From Oceanococcus sp. (lineage in GTDB: Bacteria > Pseudomonadota > Gammaproteobacteria > Nevskiales > Oceanococcaceae): a DNA stretch of 64,000 nucleotides. This document shows positions 1-7,180 of this stretch, one piece after another. Position 1 is the first letter of the stretch. The number at the start of each line of letters is the position of its first letter. Location: assembly GCA_030147945.1 (NCBI GenBank), contig JASBUL010000096.1, positions 1 to 64,000 of the forward strand, in the 5' to 3' direction. A program made the translations under genes and the position numbers. Under the pieces are notes generated by a model, which was not told the DNA's origin, did no database searches, and saw nothing but the letters and a program-made list of their open reading frames with translations.

Positions 1-165
1 AAACCGAGATTACATCTCTCTGAACCAGCAGACCGTGGCGTCGGCGTAAAACTCACACAAGCCACCAAAAAAAGCGCGCATGAACCTTGTCCTGGATGCG
101 ACATTCACGCGCCGGATCGTGCACACTTGGCGGCTGTTCAACTTGGCGAAAAACAGCACGCACCT

Positions 166-960
166 ATGTCTTCGACCACCAAATACATTTTCATCACGGG
201 CGCAGCAGCCGGCATCGGCAAAGCTTGCGCACAAGCCTTTCACCGTGAAGGCTGGCATGTGGGTCTGTATGACATCGACAAAACCGGTGGTCAGAAGCTG
301 GCTGAGGAACTGGGCAATCAACGCGTGACGTTCGGACGGCTGGATGTCACCGATCCGCTGGAGTGGAAAAACACCCTCAGTGCCTTTTGCGAGGTCAGCG
401 GTGGGCAGCTGCACGGCGTGCTCAATAACGCCGGGGTGCTCAGCTCCGGCGAATTTCAGGACATCGATCTTGAAACCCAGCACCGCATGGTGGATATCAA
501 CGTCAAAGGTGTGATGAACGGCTGCCATCTGGCTTTTCCATATCTGCGTGATACGCCGCAGGCCTGCCTCATCAATATGGCCTCAGCCTCAGCGATATAC
601 GGCCAGGCCGACCTCGCAATCTATTCTTCCAGCAAGTTCTTTGTCCGCGGACTGACCGAGGCATTGGATCTGGAATGGTCGAAGTACGACATTCGTGTGG
701 TCGATATCTGGCCGCTGTTCGTGCGCACCGCCATGATCGACAATCTCCACAAGGCGCAAAGCGTCAAGAATATGGGGGTCAAGCTGACCCCGGATGATGT
801 CGCCAAAACCGTGCTCAAGGCCGCCACCTACCGCGGCACCCTGCCCAGGGTGCACTGGACCGTCGGATTCTCCACCAAAGCCCTCTACCAAGCGGTTAAG
901 ATGGCGCCCCTGTGGCTGACCCGGCAGATCAACCAGCGACTGACGCGCGCCCCTCAATAA
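166..960 (+). CDS. Short-chain dehydrogenase/reductase (SDR)
   Basis: Probable NAD(P)-dependent oxidoreductase of 264 residues with the classical SDR layout. The Rossmann cofactor motif TGAAAGIG is at residues 11-18, NNAG at 87-90, the catalytic serine near 140 (NMAS) and YSSSK at 153-157. The substrate cannot be read from the sequence; neighbouring acyl-CoA dehydrogenases make a fatty or alcohol substrate possible. An in-frame TTG at 127 would add 13 residues, but the ATG at 166 places the nucleotide-binding fold at the usual distance from the N-terminus. No strong Shine-Dalgarno is visible for either start. The STAS gene follows after 17 bases and is probably co-transcribed. Confidence 0.9.
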   Translation: MSSTTKYIFITGAAAGIGKACAQAFHREGWHVGLYDIDKTGGQKLAEELGNQRVTFGRLDVTDPLEWKNTLSAFCEVSGGQLHGVLNNAGVLSSGEFQDIDLETQHRMVDINVKGVMNGCHLAFPYLRDTPQACLINMASASAIYGQADLAIYSSSKFFVRGLTEALDLEWSKYDIRVVDIWPLFVRTAMIDNLHKAQSVKNMGVKLTPDDVAKTVLKAATYRGTLPRVHWTVGFSTKALYQAVKMAPLWLTRQINQRLTRAPQ

Positions 961-977
961 GGACGAAAAACTGAATC

Positions 978-1316
978 ATGGAGATTCATTCCGAGACCGT
1001 AGACGGCATTTTCGTGGTCTACCCACGCGGCCCGCTGGATGCTGATGCCGCCCCCCGCCTGACCGAAGTCAGCGCACGTATGGCCGCCCATGAAGGCGAC
1101 TGCGCCGCCATTGACCTGAGCAGTGTGAGTTTCGTTGACTCCACCGGCATCGGCGCCCTGGTCTCCATCCACAAACAGCTGAAGAACTTCGACAAAACGG
1201 TGTGCTTTGTCGGCGCCAAAGGACAGCCTGCAGACATGCTGAGCTTTCTGCGCATCGATCAGGTGATCCCGACCTACCCCGCGCTGGCGGACATGCGCCG
1301 CGACCGCGGAGTTTAA
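978..1316 (+). CDS. STAS-domain protein (anti-sigma factor antagonist-like)
   Basis: A 112-residue single STAS domain. The loop DSTGIG near residues 54-59 contains the serine that is phosphorylated in SpoIIAA/RsbV-type antagonists. Such proteins bind anti-sigma factors or serine kinases in partner-switching pathways, but no kinase, phosphatase or sigma factor gene lies nearby, so the partner is unknown. AAGGA about 14 bases upstream is a distant ribosome-binding site. It follows the SDR gene closely and converges on the cytochrome gene. It could equally be a stand-alone STAS protein of an envelope lipid-transport or signalling system. Confidence 0.85.
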   Translation: MEIHSETVDGIFVVYPRGPLDADAAPRLTEVSARMAAHEGDCAAIDLSSVSFVDSTGIGALVSIHKQLKNFDKTVCFVGAKGQPADMLSFLRIDQVIPTYPALADMRRDRGV

Positions 1317-1326
1317 GCGCGCGCAC

Positions 1327-1698
1327 TCAGGGCTTGCTGATCGGCGTTTGCGCCATGTATTCGATCAGGTCGATGAATTGCTCATCACTGCAATCGGTGC
1401 ACATGCCCATGGGCGGCATGCCGATCCAGCCTGACTTGGTGCGCTTGAGCAACATCTCGCGTCCCTGATCAATCCGTGCGGCCCACGCGGCTGCATCGCC
1501 GGTACGCGGCGCGCCGGCCGCACCGCTGGCATGACAGCTGATGCAACTGCGGTTGTACAGCGTCAACGTCGCTTCGCTGGCCTTGATACGCGGCTCCGGC
1601 GTGGTCACCGGCTCACTTGCGTTGCGCCCCTCGCAGGCGGCCAGTAGCAGGCACAGCGCCCCCCACAGTGGCCAGGCCACGGTGTATGTCTTTGTCAT
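1327..1698 (-). CDS. Cytochrome c5-like monoheme lipoprotein
   Basis: A 123-residue electron carrier. The N-terminus has a short hydrophobic segment ending in LLLAAC, a lipobox with Cys22, so the protein is probably membrane-anchored facing the periplasm. The single heme site is CISCH (residues 52-56). MPPMGMC supplies the candidate axial methionine, and C100-TD-C103 matches the disulfide pair typical of cytochrome c5. Its redox partner is unknown. It lies downstream of the acylase gene on the same strand with a 126-base gap, so it may be transcribed separately. Confidence 0.88.
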   Translation of the reverse strand: MTKTYTVAWPLWGALCLLLAACEGRNASEPVTTPEPRIKASEATLTLYNRSCISCHASGAAGAPRTGDAAAWAARIDQGREMLLKRTKSGWIGMPPMGMCTDCSDEQFIDLIEYMAQTPISKP

Positions 1699-1824
1699 TG
1701 TTGTGGTGTCTCACTCCCCTCGGTCTCACCAATGTACCGCGATCCGGGCAGAAATTCAGGCGACACCAGCCGGCCCCGAACCGCGCACCAGTCTGCAGAC
1801 TGACGCACGGCGCGGCCAGCAAGG

Positions 1825-4419
1825 TCAGTCGAGGCGCTCGAAACCGATAATCTCGTTCCAGCTGCCACGATCCTGGTGCGGCATGGTCAGACACGGACCG
1901 ATGATGCCGGACAGCGAACAGACATCATCGCGATGATGGATGCGGCGGAAGTCCTGGGGATCAGTCGAGCCGTACTCGGCCTCCAGCCGTGCGCGGGCCT
2001 CGGCCAGACCATCCTGTATCCACTGGTTGACGCTCTTGCCTTGCAGGTAATCCACCCTCAGCGGAATGCCCGAAATGCCCGGATTGAGGGCCTTGAGCAC
2101 CAGATTGTCGAGCGGCGACGCGTCGTATTCATGGCTACCCACGATGGACATGTGACGGTAGTAGGAGGCAGGCAGCAGATCCTGCAACATCATCTCGCGC
2201 ACCGCATCGACGAACACATCGAAGATGGTTTCGGCCGGACGGTCGCGCGCCTCTTCATCCTCGATGTCGATGTCCGGGTTGTAGTGCAGCTGATCCCAAG
2301 CGAGCAGGATTTCGGCCAGAGCGGCCTCTGCAGGCTCCAGCACACCGGCCTGATGGGCGGTGCCAATCAACGGCAACCACGGCGCCGCGCGCACATCCAG
2401 ACGGCCGGACAGCTTGTCCATCTCGATCAGGTCTTCGAAACTGATCTTGTCTGCCGCCGCCAGCTGCTGTTCCCAGTTCACGTTGCGCTGAATCGGCCCG
2501 GCCGGTCGGGTGGAGGCGTCGCCACCGACATTCTCACCCCAGCCGATGGCCGGCTTGTTGTTCCAGTTGGTGACGTAACCCTGCTGCGGATTGAGCACCT
2601 GCGGAGTTTCGGCAAAGCTCAGAAAGCCCAGATGATCGTGCTCGCCGGTTCCGCGACTGGGCAAGCGCAGATCCGTGCCCGGCGCGCGGCGCGGATGCAG
2701 GCCGGGATGAAAATACGCGGCGTTGCCATCGGCATCGATCATCATGGTGTTTTCGTTCCAGGTCACCTTCTCCATGGCAGCCTTGAAGTCGGCGTAGTTG
2801 CGTGCCTTCTGCCAGCCGATGATGCCCTCGATGGTGTCCACCTCGCGCTTCCACATGGCGTACTGCACGCTGCGGGCGTAGTTGCCATCCTCACTGCGCG
2901 CCACCACCGGGCCGTGCACGGTGCGGCACACCTCGAAGGTTTCCGTAAACAGGGCTGGCAACACCGGCACACCTTGCGGCGCTTCGCGGTAGTTCACCGT
3001 TTCCTCGCGGCAGTCCATGCTTTTGACTTCGCCGTCGTGCAGATACTGATTGGGTCCATCACCCACCGAGGTGTCCTCGATGAAACTGTCGATGGTTTTG
3101 GAATAGCCGGTGGTCACACCCCAGGCCACACGTTCGTTGTAGCCGATCCCGATGACCGGCAATCCCGGCACCGTGGCGCCGCGGGCATGCACCCCGCCAC
3201 CATGCACCTCAAGCTCGACCAGCAAACTGGGGTAGCCATAGCCCAGCTGTGGGCCGTTGATCAGCAGCGGCATGCCGTTGGCCGACTTTTCCCCGGTCAC
3301 GATGGCCATATACGAACCGCCATGCAGACCACGCAGATACTCGATCACGTTGTGCGCTGCCTGTGCTGCCGGATTCTCCAGCGTCTGCTTGAGAATGGGC
3401 AGACCGGCCGGCTCCGGATAGTCACCGGTGCCCGGCCCTTCGGCCAGTTCGGCCGGCAGCGTCTCAGCAAAGTCCGCCAACGCATTGAAAGCGGCTTCAC
3501 GCTGAACGGCAGGCGTGCCCATGTTGCTGAACGTGCCTTCGCTGGCGGGGATGGTCACCGCTGCCTTGGGGTCGTCGATCCACAGGATATCCTGCAGGAT
3601 ATCGCGCCCCAGCGTCTTGCCGTGCATCTCCTGCAAGGCCTTGAGCGCCTCCACCGTTTTCATCTCATAGCTGCCATCCGAGGCCACTTCACGGGTCATG
3701 AGGACACCGGCCGCCATGATGTCACTGAGCGAAAATGCCTGCGGCAGGGTGGTTAGCAGGACGAATTCGGCAGGCAGCAGCACGGGATTCAGCACCACCT
3801 CGTCGATACGCTGGTTCACCCCATCGCGGTAGCCAATGGCGGCCTGCTGGGCAAATTCCGACAGGCCATCAAACATGGCCATGTATTCCTCTTCGGTGTA
3901 CGTCAGCGTGCGCGCCTTGACGTCATCCGGCACCGCACCCGGTCCGGTCAGTTCAGCCAGCGTGCCCTTGGCCTGGCGGCGTACACCATCCATCAGGAAC
4001 AGACGCTGCACCGCCATGATGTACCCGGCGCCGAACCACACATCCTCAACCGAATCCGCGTGCACGGCCGGCACACCGAACTCATCCAGGTAGATGCGCA
4101 CACCCTCACGCGGCTCGAAGTCGGGCTGACGATCAGTGATGTCCTGGAAACGACCGTCCTTGAACTCCGAATTCCAGTACATAAGGCGCTGATCATCGAT
4201 GTGATCGCCGAAATCAGCCGGGTTGCCGGTCAGTGTACCGACCGCCTGACCATCAACCGAAACGTGACCGGACTGGCCCGGCGGCAACAAGTTGGAGACC
4301 CGCATCTGCACGTTATCACCGCCCTGATGCACGCCCGATCCGTCGCGCCCTCCACTGGTATTGCAAGCACTCAACAGCACAGCCATCAGGCCGCAGAGCA
4401 GCACGTTTTTCTTTCGCAT
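1825..4419 (-). CDS. Penicillin acylase family lipoprotein (Ntn hydrolase, AHL-acylase-like)
   Basis: An 864-residue member of the penicillin/acyl-homoserine-lactone acylase family, which cleave amide-linked acyl groups after autoproteolysis into alpha and beta chains. The ATG at 4419 gives a signal ending in LLSACN, a lipobox; ten upstream in-frame residues were rejected. The predicted nucleophile is Ser369 in GLHGGSYMA, followed by SANGMPLLINGPQLG, which corresponds to the family motif SGKPLLANDPHLG. About 350 residues precede the serine, longer than the roughly 200-residue alpha chain plus spacer of classical enzymes. Substrate is unknown: beta-lactams, AHLs and other N-acyl compounds are all possible. 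Confidence 0.88.
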   Translation of the reverse strand: MRKKNVLLCGLMAVLLSACNTSGGRDGSGVHQGGDNVQMRVSNLLPPGQSGHVSVDGQAVGTLTGNPADFGDHIDDQRLMYWNSEFKDGRFQDITDRQPDFEPREGVRIYLDEFGVPAVHADSVEDVWFGAGYIMAVQRLFLMDGVRRQAKGTLAELTGPGAVPDDVKARTLTYTEEEYMAMFDGLSEFAQQAAIGYRDGVNQRIDEVVLNPVLLPAEFVLLTTLPQAFSLSDIMAAGVLMTREVASDGSYEMKTVEALKALQEMHGKTLGRDILQDILWIDDPKAAVTIPASEGTFSNMGTPAVQREAAFNALADFAETLPAELAEGPGTGDYPEPAGLPILKQTLENPAAQAAHNVIEYLRGLHGGSYMAIVTGEKSANGMPLLINGPQLGYGYPSLLVELEVHGGGVHARGATVPGLPVIGIGYNERVAWGVTTGYSKTIDSFIEDTSVGDGPNQYLHDGEVKSMDCREETVNYREAPQGVPVLPALFTETFEVCRTVHGPVVARSEDGNYARSVQYAMWKREVDTIEGIIGWQKARNYADFKAAMEKVTWNENTMMIDADGNAAYFHPGLHPRRAPGTDLRLPSRGTGEHDHLGFLSFAETPQVLNPQQGYVTNWNNKPAIGWGENVGGDASTRPAGPIQRNVNWEQQLAAADKISFEDLIEMDKLSGRLDVRAAPWLPLIGTAHQAGVLEPAEAALAEILLAWDQLHYNPDIDIEDEEARDRPAETIFDVFVDAVREMMLQDLLPASYYRHMSIVGSHEYDASPLDNLVLKALNPGISGIPLRVDYLQGKSVNQWIQDGLAEARARLEAEYGSTDPQDFRRIHHRDDVCSLSGIIGPCLTMPHQDRGSWNEIIGFERLD

Positions 4420-4653
4420 GATTCTCTCTCGCACACTGCAAACACGCATCTTCGCGCGTCCCTTGTCATCGATTCAAACGACAACAATATTCATAAATAA
4501 CTTTAGGTATTTTCTTTATCACACTGTTTTTCAGCTCTTTTACAAGATCTAAAAAGCCCCGAAAAAGCGTATGGCGATGCACGCGTGCGCACCTCGCCTC
4601 ATGACGCTACCTGAGTGCAGCCGGAATGTGCAGTACAGATGGCGGCGTGGCGC

Positions 4654-4682
4654 TTGCGACCAATGTTACCAGTCGATAACAT
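4654..4682 (+). promoter_or_regulatory. Candidate promoter with overlapping inverted repeat, upstream of the acyl-CoA dehydrogenase pair
   Basis: In the 306-base divergent gap between the acylase and the acyl-CoA dehydrogenase gene, TTGCGA (4654-4659) and TAACAT (4677-4682) are separated by 17 bases, a plausible sigma-70 promoter. The -10 element is also the right arm of an inverted repeat, ATGTTA (4663-4668), 8 bases, TAACAT (4677-4682), as expected of a repressor operator. The rest of the gap (about 4490-4560) is AT-rich and may hold the leftward acylase promoter; no clear element was identified there. Confidence 0.45.
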
Positions 4683-4725
4683 CGCGGGCTCCATTCACCG
4701 CGTCATAACAGCAGGAGTCCGGCCC

Positions 4726-5868
4726 ATGAATCTGGAATTCAGTGCCGAAGAGAAAGCTTTCCAGCAGGAAGTCCGCGAGTGGCTGCGCGCCAACAAACCC
4801 GATTTCCCGCCCTCCCTCACGCATTCGCGTGAACAAACCCTGGCCTGGGAACAGACGCTGGCCAGCAAAGGCTGGCTGGCCACCGGCTGGCCCAAGCAAT
4901 ATGGCGGCACCGGCTGGACCGCGACCCAACGCTACATCTGGGACACTGAATGCGCGCTGGCCAATGTGCCCGGCGTGAACCCTTTCGGGGTCAGCATGTG
5001 TGGACCGGTGATCATGGCCTTCGGCAACGACGAGCAGAAAGCCGAGCACCTTCCACATATCGTCAACGCCACACGCTTGTGGTGCCAGGGCTACTCCGAG
5101 CCGGGCTCAGGTTCGGATCTGGCTTCGCTCAAGACACGTGCCGAACGCGACGGTGACGATTACATCGTCAACGGCCAGAAAATCTGGACCACCAGCGCCC
5201 ACATCGCGGACTGGATTTTCTGCCTGGTGCGCACCGACGCCAGCGGTCGCAAGCAGGAAGGCATCTCCTTTTTGCTCATCGACATGAAAACGCCGGGCAT
5301 CGAAGTGCGCGAGATTCGCAGCATTGACGGCGCCCACCACCTCAACGAGGTGTTCTTCAAGGATGTGCGGGTGCCGGCCAAGAATCTGGTTGGTGAAGAA
5401 GGCAAAGGCTGGACCATCGCCAAGTTCCTGCTCGGTCATGAGCGCACCACGATTGCCGGTGTTCCGTTGTGCCAAGCACAGATCGAGGAACTCAAGGTGC
5501 TGCGAGATGCCGACCCCAATCTGCGCAACGACCCCAAGGTCGACGAAGACATCGCCGCACTGGAAGTGGACCTGCTGGCACTGGAGTACACCAACCTGCG
5601 TGCCCTGGAGCGCGCCGAGAGCGGCAAGCCACCGGGTCCGGAAAGCTCCGGCCTGAAGATCAAAGGCACCGAGCTGCAGCAAGCCCTGGCTGAGTACAAG
5701 GTGGAAATGGGCGCCTACGCCAGCCTGCCGTGGCAGGCCGAGGCGATTGGAGAAGCTGCTTACGCCCAGGCCACGGCGGCCTACAACATTGGTCGTGCTT
5801 CCACCATTTATGGCGGCACCAACGAAATTCAGAAAAACGTCCTGGCGAAATTCGCCCTGGGCCTGTAA
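4726..5868 (+). CDS. Acyl-CoA dehydrogenase, large-subunit type (PimC-like)
   Basis: A 380-residue FAD-dependent acyl-CoA dehydrogenase catalysing alpha,beta-desaturation of an acyl-CoA. The FAD/substrate region YSEPGSGSDLASLKT and the C-terminal YGGTNEIQKN block are family hallmarks. At the medium-chain enzyme's catalytic glutamate position (YEGT) this protein has glycine, so the base must lie elsewhere, as in isovaleryl-type enzymes. The N-terminus MNLEFSAEEKAF resembles the large subunit of pimeloyl-CoA dehydrogenase. The ATG at 4726 has GGAG nine bases upstream. The partner subunit follows after 11 bases, so a heteromeric enzyme is likely. Confidence 0.92.
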   Translation: MNLEFSAEEKAFQQEVREWLRANKPDFPPSLTHSREQTLAWEQTLASKGWLATGWPKQYGGTGWTATQRYIWDTECALANVPGVNPFGVSMCGPVIMAFGNDEQKAEHLPHIVNATRLWCQGYSEPGSGSDLASLKTRAERDGDDYIVNGQKIWTTSAHIADWIFCLVRTDASGRKQEGISFLLIDMKTPGIEVREIRSIDGAHHLNEVFFKDVRVPAKNLVGEEGKGWTIAKFLLGHERTTIAGVPLCQAQIEELKVLRDADPNLRNDPKVDEDIAALEVDLLALEYTNLRALERAESGKPPGPESSGLKIKGTELQQALAEYKVEMGAYASLPWQAEAIGEAAYAQATAAYNIGRASTIYGGTNEIQKNVLAKFALGL

Positions 5869-5879
5869 GGAGCTGACAC

Positions 5880-7040
5880 ATGGACTTTTCCTTCACTGAA
5901 GAACAAACCCTGCTCAAAGACAGCTTCCAGCGTTTTCTGCAGGATGCCTACGGCTTCGAGGACTACCGCAAGATCATCGAAACCGAACAGGGGTACAGCG
6001 CCGACACCTGGGCTCAGATGGGTGACCTGCAGTGGCAGGGCCTGCCCTTTTCCGATGCCGACGGCGGTCTAGGCTACGGCCATATCGAACTGCTGCTGCT
6101 GGCTGAAGAAATGGGCCGCGGACTGTGCGTGGAACCGTACATGGCCAATGTGGTCCTGGCCGGCCAGACCATCGCCAAGCTGGCCAGCGCCGAGCAGAAA
6201 AGCGCTTTGCTGCCAGGGCTGATGGACGGCTCGCGCCAGATCAGCCTGGCGCATGCTGAACTCGGCGGGCGCTATCAAGCTCTGTGGTGCGAAACCAGCG
6301 CCAGCGAACAGGGCGACAGCTGGACGCTGAAAGGCCACAAATCCATGGTCCTGAATGCGCCCAACGCCGATCAGTTCCTGGTGGTGGCACGTATCAGCGG
6401 TGCCACCGATGAGGCCACAGGCCTGGGTGTGTTCCTGATCGACAAGGACGCCAGCGGCGTCAGCCTCAAAGCCAACAAGGTACTGGGCGGCGGCGTGGCC
6501 GGCGAGCTCAGCCTGAACAACGTTGCCGCGCAACGTCTCGGCGGCGAAGCTGGCGAGGTGATCGAAGATGTGCTGGATCTGGCCACCGCCTATTCCTGCG
6601 CAGATGCTTACGGCGCCATGCAGGCCCTGCTGGCCAAAACCGCGGAATACAGCAAAACCCGCAAACAGTTCGGCATGCCGCTGGGCGCGTTCCAGGTTCT
6701 GCAGCACCGCATGGTCGACATGTTCATCGAAGTGCAGCAAAGCCAGTCGATGATTCTGATGGTGATGCTGCGCTTGTCCGACAGCGACCGGGCCGCACGT
6801 CAGAAAGCCGTGGCGGCCTGCAAGGCCTACATGCACAAAGCCAGCAAGTATGTGGCTCAGCAGGCCGTTCAGCTGCACGGCGGCATCGGTGTGACCGAAG
6901 AACTCGACATCGGCCACTACTTCCGTCGCCTGACCGCATTCGGCAGCCTGTTCGGCGATCGTACGCATCAGCTGCGCCGCCTCGCCGCACTCGACAAGGC
7001 GCAGCGTCAGGCTCAAGGCAAGCTGGCCAACGCGGCCTAG
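5880..7040 (+). CDS. Acyl-CoA dehydrogenase, small-subunit type (PimD-like)
   Basis: A 386-residue acyl-CoA dehydrogenase-like protein beginning MDFSFTEEQTLLKDS, as in small subunits of pimeloyl-CoA dehydrogenase and of steroid-degrading heterotetrameric dehydrogenases. The C-terminal half keeps RKQFGMPLGAFQ and QLHGGIGVTEEL, while the middle is divergent. AAGGAG precedes the start at good spacing. It is translated right after the large-subunit gene and followed by an intrinsic terminator, so the pair forms a two-gene operon. The likely role is oxidation of a medium-chain, dicarboxylic or sterol-side-chain acyl-CoA; sequence alone does not separate these. Confidence 0.9.
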   Translation: MDFSFTEEQTLLKDSFQRFLQDAYGFEDYRKIIETEQGYSADTWAQMGDLQWQGLPFSDADGGLGYGHIELLLLAEEMGRGLCVEPYMANVVLAGQTIAKLASAEQKSALLPGLMDGSRQISLAHAELGGRYQALWCETSASEQGDSWTLKGHKSMVLNAPNADQFLVVARISGATDEATGLGVFLIDKDASGVSLKANKVLGGGVAGELSLNNVAAQRLGGEAGEVIEDVLDLATAYSCADAYGAMQALLAKTAEYSKTRKQFGMPLGAFQVLQHRMVDMFIEVQQSQSMILMVMLRLSDSDRAARQKAVAACKAYMHKASKYVAQQAVQLHGGIGVTEELDIGHYFRRLTAFGSLFGDRTHQLRRLAALDKAQRQAQGKLANAA

Positions 7041-7056
7041 GCAACAAACCACAGTG

Positions 7057-7083
7057 AAAAAGCCCGGTTCGCCGGGCTTTTTT
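7057..7083 (+). terminator. Intrinsic terminator after the acyl-CoA dehydrogenase operon
   Basis: A seven-base GC-rich stem (AGCCCGG 7061-7067, CCGGGCT 7072-7078) with a TTCG tetraloop, preceded by an A run and followed by a T run. Confidence 0.92.
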
Positions 7084-7180
7084 GTGCCTGGCATCCGGCA
7101 GCCGCAAGGCCGGTGGGAACCAATTAGCAAGCTTGTGCGTGCTTGCCAGTGTCACAAAACCCATAAAGAGAGACCTTGCC

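Noticed and set aside
1..165. Possible gene 5' of the SDR
   Set aside because: The minus-strand frame over 10-528 is antisense to the SDR. No promoter or start is clear; the region only precedes the SDR.
1876..3756. Open frame of 626 codons on the plus strand across the acylase gene
   Set aside because: Antisense of a clear lipoprotein acylase; very high His/Arg content.
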